The position numbers were made by a program, and so were the translations under genes. 64,000 bases of DNA. It comes from Eubacteriaceae bacterium ES3 (GTDB lineage Bacteria; Bacillota; Clostridia; Eubacteriales; Eubacteriaceae). The number at the start of each line of letters is the position of its first letter. Within the stretch, counting starts at the first letter, position 1. This document shows positions 1-8,829 of the stretch, one piece after another. The stretch covers positions 248,001 through 312,000 of the forward strand of contig CP130741.1 of assembly GCA_030586155.1 (NCBI GenBank), in the 5' to 3' direction. The notes below the pieces were generated by a model. That model made no database searches. It saw only the letters and a list, made by a program, of their open reading frames with translations, and had not been told where the DNA came from.

Positions 1-462
1 GATGGAACTGTACAGCATTCGGGTGTTGTAATTGGTCTTGGTGGCGTTGCAGGACACAGTCATAAATACTATAGCGGTAAAAATACAGGCTATTTTAACC
101 GACTGACTATTGACTCGAACTATGCTGGTGTGACCGGTGCTTGTCTTTTGGTTGAGAAGAATAAATTTTTGGCGATGGAAGGACTCGACGCAGAGAATTT
201 ATCGATTGCCTTTAATGATGTGGATTTTTGTCTCAAATTAATCGATAGTGGTTATTACAATGTTTGTTTGACCCAAGTGGAATGTATTCATTATGAATCA
301 AAATCACGAGGGAAAGAAGATACTAAAGAAAAACAGGAACGTTTTGAAAGAGAAATCATCTTTATGAAAAACAAATGGGGTAAATATATTATGGGTGACC
401 CATTCTATAATAAAAATTTAACGATGGATCGAGAAGATTTTAGTATGAACCGGAATTTTTAA
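1..462 (+). CDS. Family 2 glycosyltransferase, C-terminal part (gene begins before the window)
   Basis: The reading frame is open from base 1, so this is the C-terminal ~153 residues of a longer protein. The first in-frame start, a GTG at 130, is internal. The sequence carries typical GT2 acceptor-side features: a GACLL segment, a GLDAEN loop and an FNDVDFCLKL segment, which supplies the late acidic residue of rhamnosyltransferase-like GT2 enzymes. It probably transfers a sugar from a nucleotide donor to a cell-surface glycan on the inner membrane face. It is the first gene of a surface-glycan region that runs to about 18 kb, and a terminator follows it at 559. The exact sugar cannot be told from the fragment. 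Confidence 0.85.
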   Translation, partial: DGTVQHSGVVIGLGGVAGHSHKYYSGKNTGYFNRLTIDSNYAGVTGACLLVEKNKFLAMEGLDAENLSIAFNDVDFCLKLIDSGYYNVCLTQVECIHYESKSRGKEDTKEKQERFEREIIFMKNKWGKYIMGDPFYNKNLTMDREDFSMNRNF

Positions 463-558
463 AAAATTCAAATGGTTTTTTAAGAAAAAAGAGATAGAAT
501 ATCTGTGTAGCTTATTATTTTGGATATTGTCAAAAAGTTTTAATTAAGGTAGACAGTG

Positions 559-592
559 AAGCCCTCATCGTATGGTAAAGATGAGGGCTTTG
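559..592 (+). terminator. Rho-independent terminator of the first glycosyltransferase
   Basis: A perfect 10-bp stem (559-568 with 581-590) encloses a 12-base loop and is followed by a short T-rich tail. It ends the upstream transcript and separates it from the amidase promoter at 639. Confidence 0.8.
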
Positions 593-638
593 TTAAGTCA
601 GAGATATAGACAAAATGTAACAAATGAAAACAAATAAA

Positions 639-667
639 TTGACGCTTGGATTTTTTCGTGATATGAT
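639..667 (+). promoter_or_regulatory. Sigma-A-type promoter of the amidase/glucosaminidase gene
   Basis: The -35 box TTGACG (639-644) and the -10 box TATGAT (662-667) are separated by 17 bp. Transcription would start near 674, leaving a leader of about 145 bases before the GTG at 820. Confidence 0.75.
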
Positions 668-819
668 CGCTGCAAATAATAGAGAAAATTTGAAATAAAA
701 TGATGCCTTAAGGCGTTAACTTGATAGTAATTGCAAAAAGGATCGGAAGAATAAGGCAATGCCTGCGCTTAAGTAAAATAATTTGCAATTAACCATTAAT
801 ATAATAAAGGAGAATAAAA
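668..819 (+). promoter_or_regulatory. Structured 5' leader, possible riboswitch (c-di-GMP-II-like, uncertain)
   Basis: This accounts for most of the 357-base gene-free stretch 463-819. Visible structure includes a palindrome GCCTTAAGGC (705-714), a 10-bp inverted repeat pairing 728-737 with 782-791, and a small AGGC/GCCT hairpin (754-764). From 692 to 745 the order of motifs (GAAA, ATGATG, CCTT, CTTGA, TAGTA, TGCAA, AAGG) recalls the c-di-GMP-II riboswitch, where a GGUU/AACC pseudoknot would be replaced here by CCTT (706-709) and AAGG (738-741). The 782-791 strand could capture part of that fold just upstream of the ribosome-binding site. The resemblance is judged by eye, and the usual inner hairpin is missing. 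Confidence 0.3.
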
Positions 820-3396
820 GTGAATACGACAAAGGGAATGAAGCGGCAATGGCTCATTCCAATTATTTTAATTACGTTAATTGCGGTGATACTGCCTCAA
901 TACAGTGCAAGTCAGACAGTGCAGGCCAGCGGGGCGACAATTGTGGTTAATCCCGGACATTTGGATGGGGTAGATCCCGGAGCGGTGAACTCATCTCTGG
1001 GAATCCGGGAAGTGGATGTGAATAACGCTTTAGCTATCAAGGTTGTAACAACGTTGAGAAATGCCGGCTATAACGCCATGTTAAGTCATCCGATTCCCAA
1101 CAACCCGGGTCTTCCTACGCTTTTGTCCAGTGTCCCGGATTATAATGTATACTCCACGACAATCTGCAATACTGCCAATGAAATAGACGCAGACCTTCTA
1201 ATCAGTATTCATCATAATTCTGGATCTTCTTCCAGCAGCGGGGTTGAACTTTATTGGTCCAGCTATCATCCTTCTGTTGATAATGATGGGATTTATCAGG
1301 CTTATGGGCTTTGGTCCGGTGGAGTTTCTGCAGATTTAGACAGTACACCGCCAGCGATTGCAGTGGAATCCAAAGATTTGGCAGTCTTGTTTAATTCATA
1401 TTTCAAAAACCTGGGTTATGTTCCGTCCAATGGTCGGATTATTGAACGGGATGATGCCATTACCAGAAAAACCAGTATGCCTTCAGTACTGATTGAAGCG
1501 GGTTATCTTTCAAATAGTTCGGAAGCTCAGAAACTTACAAATGCTTCCAATCAACAGAAAATGGCGGATCAGATTCTGGCAGCTATCAATGAATGGATGG
1601 CTATTGTTCAACCAATGACTGCCGATTCAGTGAGTGCTAAGGTCAGCAATCAGACGATTACGGCTACAGTCAGTGGGATAACAGCTCCTAACGGAATCAG
1701 CAATATCTACTTTCCGACCTGGAGTGAAAAAGGTGGGCAGGATGATCTGTTCTGGTATAAGGGTATCAAACAGAGCGATGGTTCCTATAAAGTGGAAATT
1801 GATATAAGCAAACATAATGGCGATAGTGGCAATTATTTAATCCACTGTTATGGTGAGGATAAATCGGGTAAAACGACTTTCCTCGGCTCAACTGCGGCAA
1901 CTATTGGGGAGTCGAGGTCCGATCCAATGTCAGCTGAAGCGGTCACTGCTACAGCTGAAGATGGAATTATCAGTGTATCACTAACTGGAATAACATCGCC
2001 AAATGGATTGACTAAAGTTTTAGTACCAACCTGGAGTGAAAAAGACGGACAGGATGACCTGGTTTGGTATGAGGCGAAAAAACAGAGTGATGGCAGTTAC
2101 AAAGTGGAAATCGATACGGCTGATCACAAGCAGACAACAGGCAAATATATTATTCACTGCTATGGTGTTGATAATTATGGAACGACGACCTTTTTAGGAG
2201 CGGAAACGGTACAAGTTGGGACAATAATGGCAGCCAGTACGGTACAGGTTGAACTATCTGGTTCTGAAATTACAGTTAAACTCGGTGGGATTTCGGCCCC
2301 TAATGGTTTGGCGCGATTACTGGTTCCGACCTGGAGTGATAAAGACGGACAGGATGATTTAATCTGGTACGAGGCGAAAAAGCAGAGTGACGGATCTTAT
2401 CAGCTGACCATTGATATTAAGGACCATAAAGGGGATAGTGGTGTGTATAATATCCACTGTTATGGCGTTGATAATGACGGCGAGTACGTCTTGTTGGCTA
2501 CAAAAACGATTGATGTAAGCAGTGTGGAAGCGCCGGAAGAAGTACCAGAGGAAATGATAGCCGATTCAGTTTCAGCCAGTCTTTTGGGTAAGGAAATGAC
2601 GGTCTCTATTGAAGGGGTCGTTGCCCCCAACGGAATAAAAGAAATTCTGGTACCAACATGGAGTGAAGTAAATGGGCAGGACGATCTGGTCTGGTATAAG
2701 GCCGAGGAAATCGATGAGGAGACCTATGAACTGATAGTTGATGTCGATGACCATAACGGTGATATCGGAAACTATCATTTCCATGTTTATGGAGTGGAAA
2801 CCGATGGTTCGATTGTATTTTTAGGCGCGGCAACAGAGGAAATGCCTGAGCTTATACCGATTGCGGGCGATCCGCAGGTGACCGTTGATCAGCTGGTTGA
2901 AGCTTATGAAGACAGCGGGAAGACTTTTCCGGCGCTGTATATTGAGCGTGGAGTGGATTTAGAGACTTTCTGCCAGCTGTATTACGATGAAGCTGTGGCG
3001 GAAGGAATCCGACCGGAAGTGGCCTTTGCTCAGATGCTACTGGAAACCGGCTATCTTCAGTATGGTGGACAGGTAAAGGTGACGCAATTTAATTTTGCAG
3101 GTCTGGGTGCTGTAGATGGTGGAACTGGCGGATTCGATTTTGCTAAAGCTTACGGAGATGATAAAACCGGGATTCAAATGGGAATCCGTGGACATATTCA
3201 GCATTTAAAATGCTACGCTAACGATAAAGACCTGACCAATGAGAACGTTGATCCGCGATGGAATGAAAAGCTGCGTGGAAAAGCCGAATATCTTTACTGG
3301 TTAAGTATTCCTAATAATCCTTACGGAACAGGCTGGGCCTCTGACCCTAATTATGGAATTAAACTGAAAAATAAAATTAAGGACATAATGGAATAG
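820..3396 (+). CDS. Secreted N-acetylmuramoyl-L-alanine amidase with four GBS/Bsp-like repeats and a glucosaminidase domain
   Basis: This is an 858-residue exported peptidoglycan hydrolase with two catalytic domains. It starts at GTG 820 behind AAAGGAGA (806-813). Residues 1-36 are a signal peptide with a hydrophobic core. Residues ~40-262 are an Amidase_3 (zinc amidase) domain with likely ligands H47, E64 and H131 and catalytic E226. Four ~100-residue repeats begin near 266, 368, 470 and 579, each with a PTWSE-x-x-GQDDL core and ending near HCYG-VD; they resemble GBS Bsp-like repeats and probably bind the wall. Residues ~690-858 are a glucosaminidase domain that keeps the LLETGYLQYGG helix. 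It would cut both the stem-peptide bond and the glycan chain. The next gene has the same repeats. Confidence 0.9.
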   Translation: MNTTKGMKRQWLIPIILITLIAVILPQYSASQTVQASGATIVVNPGHLDGVDPGAVNSSLGIREVDVNNALAIKVVTTLRNAGYNAMLSHPIPNNPGLPTLLSSVPDYNVYSTTICNTANEIDADLLISIHHNSGSSSSSGVELYWSSYHPSVDNDGIYQAYGLWSGGVSADLDSTPPAIAVESKDLAVLFNSYFKNLGYVPSNGRIIERDDAITRKTSMPSVLIEAGYLSNSSEAQKLTNASNQQKMADQILAAINEWMAIVQPMTADSVSAKVSNQTITATVSGITAPNGISNIYFPTWSEKGGQDDLFWYKGIKQSDGSYKVEIDISKHNGDSGNYLIHCYGEDKSGKTTFLGSTAATIGESRSDPMSAEAVTATAEDGIISVSLTGITSPNGLTKVLVPTWSEKDGQDDLVWYEAKKQSDGSYKVEIDTADHKQTTGKYIIHCYGVDNYGTTTFLGAETVQVGTIMAASTVQVELSGSEITVKLGGISAPNGLARLLVPTWSDKDGQDDLIWYEAKKQSDGSYQLTIDIKDHKGDSGVYNIHCYGVDNDGEYVLLATKTIDVSSVEAPEEVPEEMIADSVSASLLGKEMTVSIEGVVAPNGIKEILVPTWSEVNGQDDLVWYKAEEIDEETYELIVDVDDHNGDIGNYHFHVYGVETDGSIVFLGAATEEMPELIPIAGDPQVTVDQLVEAYEDSGKTFPALYIERGVDLETFCQLYYDEAVAEGIRPEVAFAQMLLETGYLQYGGQVKVTQFNFAGLGAVDGGTGGFDFAKAYGDDKTGIQMGIRGHIQHLKCYANDKDLTNENVDPRWNEKLRGKAEYLYWLSIPNNPYGTGWASDPNYGIKLKNKIKDIME

Positions 3397-3400
3397 CATC

Positions 3401-3457
3401 AATGCCGTGGCCTTGCGGGGAACATAATTTGTTCCTCTGGCAAGGGCGGCATTTTTT
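3401..3457 (+). terminator. Rho-independent terminator after the amidase gene
   Basis: A long interrupted hairpin pairs AATGCCG (3401-3407) with CGGCATT (3447-3453), with further inner pairing (CCTTGC/GCAAGG, GGAACA/TGTTCC), and is followed by a T-run. It lies 4 bases after the stop codon. Confidence 0.85.
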
Positions 3458-3571
3458 CGTATGAATTGGGTCAAGAAAAAAGTTTGTTTTTTAGACGATA
3501 AAAATTATGTGACAGTCATATATTTAAATAGCTTTAATGAATAATTCTTGAAATAAAGGAGAACGCTGTCA

Positions 3572-5380
3572 GTGAGGAATGAAATAAAGGTGATAAAAAA
3601 AATATTGCCGATGATTATTGTTTTTACGTTATTTTTAACGGGGTCTGTTTTAGCGATTGAAACTGATGCAGGGGATATCACTTCAGAAGTAATTGAGACA
3701 GAAAACAGTTATAGTCTTGTAATCAGTGAAGCTGGAGGCAATCAGTTTCAGGTCAAAACAGTTGGCTTGAGCGATGAAGAAAATATTAACACAGTCACTT
3801 TTCCTGTCTGGACAGAAAGAAATGGTCAGGATGATATAATCTGGTACAATGGTGAATTGCAGAGTGATGGTGAGTATGCGCTTAAGGTTTCAATCAGCGA
3901 CCATCATTTTGAAACCGGAATGTATCATATCCATTGTTATATCGCAAAAAGGGATGGGACTATTCTGCCTGTACTGACCAAACAGTTTCAAAAAGAAAAA
4001 ACAAATTTTCAGATTGATGATCAAACGGTTATAGGTGATCAATATAATATTTTCTTTTCGGGAGTCAATAGCATTAATGGTGTCCAAGAGGTCTTAATCC
4101 CGACCTGGAGTGAAAGCGGAGGTCAGGATGATATACGCTGGGAAAAGGCGGATTATATCGGTGCAAACAGCTGGAAAGTCAGTATCAATCTTTCAAACTA
4201 CCAAAAAAGCTATGATCGATATTTAAGTCATATTTATTTAAAAGATTTAGATGGAAATTTAAATTTTCTTGGACAGACAAAAGAAACTATTGATAACCCA
4301 TTTTTGACGGAGTCTGTGAGCAGTAATCTATCACCTGATACAGAAAATATGAGATTTACCGTTTCAACCGCTAATCTTTCCACAAAAGCGGGGGTTAAGG
4401 ACGTATATTTTGCTGTTTGGACAGAACGTAACGGTCAGGATGAAATTAAATGGCTGGCGGGGACAAAAGTCGGAAATGAGTATCAGGCTGAGGTCAAACT
4501 TGAAGAGCATAACTTCGAAACTGGGAAATATAGTGTTCATACATATGTTTATGGTAGAGAAAATGAAATAATTTCGGTTGGGGCAGAAAGTCTTTCGGTT
4601 GAGAAGGCCACACCGATTATTGAATATGATAAGGCTGTTCTCGATAATATTTATAAAGTCAGGATAAAAGATGTCTCCAGCAGCAAGGGTGTTAATGCGG
4701 TTTTTCTGCCTACCTGGAGTCTAGATGGCGGACAGGATGACCTGCACTTTGAGCTGGCTTCATATCTTGGTGACAATACCTGGGAGGCAACAATTGATCT
4801 GGAAAAATATAATCATGTAGTAGATACATTTCCAACGCATGGTTATATTCAGAATCAGGAGGGGGGAATGGAATATCAAACTTGCAGTAACAAAGTGATT
4901 ACTCAGGATACCAGAACACTCTATGGTTTTTTTGCCTATCCGGTCAGCAAAAGCTACAAACCAAATGCCTCAGATCCGACTGACTGGTTTGGGCCAAGAT
5001 GGGGTGATATTCATGAAGGAGTTGATATACCGGCTCCCTACTACGCAAAATGTTATTCAGTTTGCAATGGTGTGGTGGAAAAAGCCGGATATTTTATGGG
5101 TTATGGCCGCTACATTAGAATCAGAACGGTAGACAGGTATGGTGAATCGGTATCATTCTTTTATGGTCATCTGCAGGAGATTAACGTTAGTGTCGGACAG
5201 ACTGTTTCGGAAGGCCAGGTTATTGGTTCGGTCGGAGGGTCGGGCTATAACAGCCAGAAAATTTATGTGGATAATGCCTATGGTCCACACCTCCACTTTG
5301 GGGCCATTGCCAATGCTGATGATGCCTGTGTCAATCCAGAAATTTGGATCAATTTTCACAATCCGTATAGTAATCGATGA
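3572..5380 (+). CDS. Secreted M23-family (LytM) peptidase with four GBS/Bsp-like repeats
   Basis: This is a 602-residue exported cell-wall endopeptidase. It starts at GTG 3572 behind AAAGGAG (3555-3561). A signal peptide of about 30 residues ends near the VLA site. Four tandem repeats (~45-140, 148-245, 248-345, 350-440) share the WTERNGQDD / WSxxGGQDD core with the preceding amidase. The C-terminus is a complete LytM domain: HEGVD gives H481 and D485, and the HLHFG motif gives H573 and H575, the usual Zn2+ and catalytic set. It would cleave peptide cross-bridges. The shared repeat architecture implies a common wall target and a duplicated binding module. The N-terminal two repeats are more diverged than those of the amidase. 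Confidence 0.9.
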   Translation: MRNEIKVIKKILPMIIVFTLFLTGSVLAIETDAGDITSEVIETENSYSLVISEAGGNQFQVKTVGLSDEENINTVTFPVWTERNGQDDIIWYNGELQSDGEYALKVSISDHHFETGMYHIHCYIAKRDGTILPVLTKQFQKEKTNFQIDDQTVIGDQYNIFFSGVNSINGVQEVLIPTWSESGGQDDIRWEKADYIGANSWKVSINLSNYQKSYDRYLSHIYLKDLDGNLNFLGQTKETIDNPFLTESVSSNLSPDTENMRFTVSTANLSTKAGVKDVYFAVWTERNGQDEIKWLAGTKVGNEYQAEVKLEEHNFETGKYSVHTYVYGRENEIISVGAESLSVEKATPIIEYDKAVLDNIYKVRIKDVSSSKGVNAVFLPTWSLDGGQDDLHFELASYLGDNTWEATIDLEKYNHVVDTFPTHGYIQNQEGGMEYQTCSNKVITQDTRTLYGFFAYPVSKSYKPNASDPTDWFGPRWGDIHEGVDIPAPYYAKCYSVCNGVVEKAGYFMGYGRYIRIRTVDRYGESVSFFYGHLQEINVSVGQTVSEGQVIGSVGGSGYNSQKIYVDNAYGPHLHFGAIANADDACVNPEIWINFHNPYSNR

Positions 5381-5428
5381 AAAATATGGAAACTTATTAA
5401 ATCTGAACAAGAATATTTTTAAAGAATG

Positions 5429-5437
5429 TGGTATAAT
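5429..5437 (+). promoter_or_regulatory. Extended -10 promoter before the second glycosyltransferase
   Basis: TGG (5429-5431) lies directly before a perfect TATAAT (5432-5437). No good -35 box is seen 17 bp upstream, so this would depend on the extended -10 element. The start codon is 30 bases downstream. Confidence 0.55.
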
Positions 5438-5466
5438 AGGCTGAAATTTTTAACAAGGGAAGAAGA

Positions 5467-6444
5467 ATGGGTATAGACGTTTCAATTATCATTCCAAATT
5501 TTAATGGAGAAAAGTATATTGCCAACTGTATCGATAGTTTACTGCAACAGTGCTATAACGATACAATGGAAATTATTGTGGTGGACGATTGTTCATCAGA
5601 TCAGAGCCGGGAGATTATTAAAAAATATCATCAGGTTAAACTGATTGAGAATCAGCAGAATTATGGCTTTGCCAAGTCTGTAAACAGAGGGATCTGTGCG
5701 AGTAAAGGGAAATTTTGTCTTTTACTGAATAATGATGTCGTTGTGGAGCCGGAATTTGTTCATGCGCTGTATAAGCATATTTTAAAAAGACGGGATGCAT
5801 TTTCCGTGAGCTCTAAAATGATCCGATATTATGAACGGGATAAGCTGGATGACACCGGTGATTTCTATAATATTTTTGGCTGGGCCTACAAACGCGGGGA
5901 TGGGAAGGCGGTGGAGTCCTATGAAGAATCCACCCAGGTTTTTAGTTCCTGTGCCGGGGCAGCGATTTATCGCCGCTCAGTATTAAATGAAATAGGTCTG
6001 TTTGATGAGTCGTTTTTTGCTTACCTTGAGGATGTTGATCTTTCCTATCGCGGACTGATCAACGGTTATTCCAATTATTATGCACCGGAAGCGGTCTGCT
6101 ACCATATTGGCAGTGCCACGACAGCGGATGGTCAGAAATACAGTCCCTTCAAGGTGAAGATATCAGCTAGAAATAACGTTTATCTGGCATATAAAAACAT
6201 GCCGCTTTTACAGCTGATTTTAAACAGCCCCTTCTTATTCATTGGTTTTTTGATTAAGTGGGCGCGGTTTTCTGCTGGCGGTTATGGAAAGTCATATATT
6301 GAAGGGGTAAAAGAAGGCTTTAAAAGCCTTGATAATGTTAATAAAGTGAAATTCAAGGTGGGAAACCTATTTAACTATCTTCGAATCCAGGGTTTGATGA
6401 TGATGAATTTGCCCAGGCAAGTACTTGTTAAGTTCGGTAAATAG
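5467..6444 (+). CDS. Family 2 glycosyltransferase (surface glycan)
   Basis: This 325-residue cytoplasmic-face glycosyltransferase has the GT-A fold of family 2. The N-terminus reads SIIIPNFNG, followed by VVDDCSSD (nucleotide binding), LLNNDVVV (the metal-binding D-x-D-like site), and FAYLEDVDLSYR, which carries the catalytic acidic residue near 190. A short hydrophobic stretch around residues 245-262 may touch the membrane. It starts at ATG 5467 after GGGAAGAAG. It resembles rhamnosyl- or other deoxyhexosyl-transferases, but the donor cannot be assigned. It is preceded by its own extended -10 promoter and followed by the promoter of the next GT gene. Confidence 0.88.
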   Translation: MGIDVSIIIPNFNGEKYIANCIDSLLQQCYNDTMEIIVVDDCSSDQSREIIKKYHQVKLIENQQNYGFAKSVNRGICASKGKFCLLLNNDVVVEPEFVHALYKHILKRRDAFSVSSKMIRYYERDKLDDTGDFYNIFGWAYKRGDGKAVESYEESTQVFSSCAGAAIYRRSVLNEIGLFDESFFAYLEDVDLSYRGLINGYSNYYAPEAVCYHIGSATTADGQKYSPFKVKISARNNVYLAYKNMPLLQLILNSPFLFIGFLIKWARFSAGGYGKSYIEGVKEGFKSLDNVNKVKFKVGNLFNYLRIQGLMMMNLPRQVLVKFGK

Positions 6445-6473
6445 AGTCCTTTCTTTAAAAAAATGTAACGTTA

Positions 6474-6482
6474 TGGTATAAT
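6474..6482 (+). promoter_or_regulatory. Extended -10 promoter before the third glycosyltransferase
   Basis: TGG (6474-6476) followed by TATAAT (6477-6482), the same extended -10 arrangement as at 5429, lies 29 bases before the next start codon. No convincing -35 box is seen. Confidence 0.5.
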
Positions 6483-6511
6483 GTAATGTCTTTGACGTTG
6501 AAAGGAATACG

Positions 6512-7378
6512 ATGGATTTATCAATTATAATAGTACATTATAAAACTTTGGAATTGACTTCTAACTGTATCGACTCGGTGTTGAAAAGCAATCTTAAAAA
6601 TATAGACCTGGAAATTATCTGTATTGATAATGCCTCAGATGACGGCAGTATTGAAGTTATCAAGAACCGGTTTCCAGACATTAAAGTGATTGAGAATAAA
6701 GAAAATCTGGGCTTTTCAAAAGCCAATAATCAGGGAATAAAAAGTTCTTCCGGGGACTATGTGCTGCTGCTGAATTCGGATACTATTGTTGAGTTTAATA
6801 CACTTAAGCAGTCATTAGCTTTTATCAGGGATCATAAAAATATTGGGGCTCTGGGATGCAAAGTGGTTTTAAAAAACGGAAAGCTGGATCCGTCCTGCAA
6901 AAGAAGTTTTCCTACTCCAATGAACGGAATCTATCATCAACTGCGGTTGGATGATGCTTTCCCTGACAGTCAGCGTTTTGGCGCCTATAATCTGACCTAT
7001 GTAAATGAAAATAAAACCTGTTCGGTTGACTGTATTATGGGTGCGTTTATGCTGCTACCCAGAAAAGTGATCGATACGGTTGGCCTTCTTGATGAGGATT
7101 TTTTTATGTACGGAGAAGATATCGATTGGTGTTATCGGATTAAAGAGGCTGATTATCAGATTATGTATTATCCTGAAGTACGGATATTTCATCATAAAAA
7201 GGCCAGTGGGATTGGGAAAAGAAATCCTAAAGTCATTGAAGCTTTTTATGATTCTATGGGGATATTTTTTGAAAAGCACTATCAAAATAAATATAATGGC
7301 TTGACTAAATGGGTCGTTCTAAATGGGACTGCTTTTTTAAAACACATTGCTTTGTTTAAAAACCGATGGCGACGCTAA
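6512..7378 (+). CDS. Family 2 glycosyltransferase (WbbL/rhamnosyltransferase-like)
   Basis: This 288-residue GT2 enzyme has an N-terminal LSIIIVHYKT strand, CIDNASDDGS, LLLNSDT (D-x-T/D-x-D metal site) and FFMYGEDIDWCYRI, the acidic catalytic segment usual in WbbL-type rhamnosyltransferases. It probably adds a sugar to a lipid-linked intermediate at the inner membrane. A GAAAGG ribosome-binding site precedes ATG 6512. With the preceding GT and the following glycosylphosphotransferase it forms a glycan assembly cluster. Donor and acceptor are not predictable from the sequence. Confidence 0.88.
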   Translation: MDLSIIIVHYKTLELTSNCIDSVLKSNLKNIDLEIICIDNASDDGSIEVIKNRFPDIKVIENKENLGFSKANNQGIKSSSGDYVLLLNSDTIVEFNTLKQSLAFIRDHKNIGALGCKVVLKNGKLDPSCKRSFPTPMNGIYHQLRLDDAFPDSQRFGAYNLTYVNENKTCSVDCIMGAFMLLPRKVIDTVGLLDEDFFMYGEDIDWCYRIKEADYQIMYYPEVRIFHHKKASGIGKRNPKVIEAFYDSMGIFFEKHYQNKYNGLTKWVVLNGTAFLKHIALFKNRWRR

Positions 7379-7425
7379 CAACATAAATTTTGTGAAAAAG
7401 CACTGGGATTGATGGAGGGAACGGG

Positions 7426-8826
7426 ATGATAAAAAGTAATCAACGATTTTTTAATTTCATATTGGTTGTTTTTGATATGCTGGTGATCACGGGTTCCCTT
7501 TTATTAGCATGGTATCTGCGGTTTGTTTCGCCTTTTTTTACGGATGGGGTACGGACCATGAATTTCCAGGCTTATATGGGTTTACTGATATTTATTTTGC
7601 CCCTGTACTTTAGTCTGTTTCTAATTTTTGGACTTTATAAGCCCTATCGGAGACAGCACTTTTTTAAAGAATTCCGGGAAATTATTATGGCAAATATTGT
7701 AGGGATTGCCCTCTTGATGTCCATTCTTTTTGCCCAGAAAAGCATTCACTTTTCTCGAATTATGCTGGGAATGTTTTTGTTAAGTTCAGTTTTTTTTATG
7801 ACGTTAGAGCGGGGCGGGATCAGAAAAATATTGAGAATGGCAAGAGAACGCGGTTTTAACATCAAGTATGTTATTATAGTAGGCGCGGGTTCTTTGGGCA
7901 ATGCTTTTGCATCGAAAATTATGGGGGACCGACAACTAGGCTATAAGATTTCCGGCTATGTAGATGATTATTATCATAAAACTGAACGAAATGGTATCCC
8001 AGTCCTGGGAACCACCAAAGAAATGAATGAAATACTTGAGGAATATCGGGTTGATGAGGTGATCATTGCCCTTCCCAATACAAGTTTTAAACGGATTGAC
8101 GAAGTGATCGATATCTGCGAGTATCAGGGGATAAAAACCCAGATTATCCCAGATTACTTTCATCTGATTCAGGGAACAAAGGCTTACTTTGACGAACTGG
8201 ATGGAATACCCTTAATCAACACCCGTTATATTCCGCTGGATAAGCCGCTGAATAAGTTTATCAAAAGATTAGGTGATATTATTTTATCCATCCTGATTTT
8301 AATTCTGGTGTCACCAATTATGCTGGTAGCAGCAATTCTGGTAAAGGTTACTTCACCAGGTCCCATTATCTACAAACAGGTACGAGTTGGAATGGCCCGA
8401 AAAGAGTTTTTTATTTATAAATTCAGATCAATGAGGACTGAAGATTCTACAAAAACCGGTGATGTTGGCTGGACGACTGAAGATGATCCCAGAAAAACTA
8501 GATTTGGAAGTTTCATCAGGAAAACAAGTATCGATGAACTGCCCCAGTTTTTTAACGTATTGAAAGGGGATATGAGTATTGTAGGTCCCAGACCGGAGCG
8601 TCCCCATTATGTTAGTCAGTTTAAGGATGAAATTCCCAAGTACATGATTAAGCACCATGTCCGACCCGGGATTACAGGTTGGGCCCAGGTTAAGGGCTGG
8701 CGTGGAGATACCTCGATTCATAAACGGATTGAATGTGACATTGAATATATTGAAAAGTGGTCACTGTGGTTTGATTTAAAGATTTTTGTGATGACCTTTA
8801 AGGCAGTGTTTGAAAGCGGGTATTAA
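7426..8826 (+). CDS. Undecaprenyl-phosphate glycosylphosphotransferase (WcaJ/WbaP type)
   Basis: This 466-residue polyisoprenyl-phosphate hexose-1-phosphate transferase is the priming enzyme that loads the first sugar-phosphate onto undecaprenyl phosphate. Four or five N-terminal membrane helices (~10-130) precede a nucleotide-binding-like central domain (VIIVGAGSLGNAF) and another helix near 283-305. The catalytic bacterial sugar transferase domain carries KFRSMR, the IDELPQ segment and GDMSIVGPRP. The length matches full-size WcaJ/WbaP-like proteins. ATG 7426 follows a GGAGGGAA ribosome-binding site. It would start the repeat-unit synthesis continued by the neighbouring GT2 enzymes. Confidence 0.93.
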   Translation: MIKSNQRFFNFILVVFDMLVITGSLLLAWYLRFVSPFFTDGVRTMNFQAYMGLLIFILPLYFSLFLIFGLYKPYRRQHFFKEFREIIMANIVGIALLMSILFAQKSIHFSRIMLGMFLLSSVFFMTLERGGIRKILRMARERGFNIKYVIIVGAGSLGNAFASKIMGDRQLGYKISGYVDDYYHKTERNGIPVLGTTKEMNEILEEYRVDEVIIALPNTSFKRIDEVIDICEYQGIKTQIIPDYFHLIQGTKAYFDELDGIPLINTRYIPLDKPLNKFIKRLGDIILSILILILVSPIMLVAAILVKVTSPGPIIYKQVRVGMARKEFFIYKFRSMRTEDSTKTGDVGWTTEDDPRKTRFGSFIRKTSIDELPQFFNVLKGDMSIVGPRPERPHYVSQFKDEIPKYMIKHHVRPGITGWAQVKGWRGDTSIHKRIECDIEYIEKWSLWFDLKIFVMTFKAVFESGY

Positions 8827-8829
8827 AAA

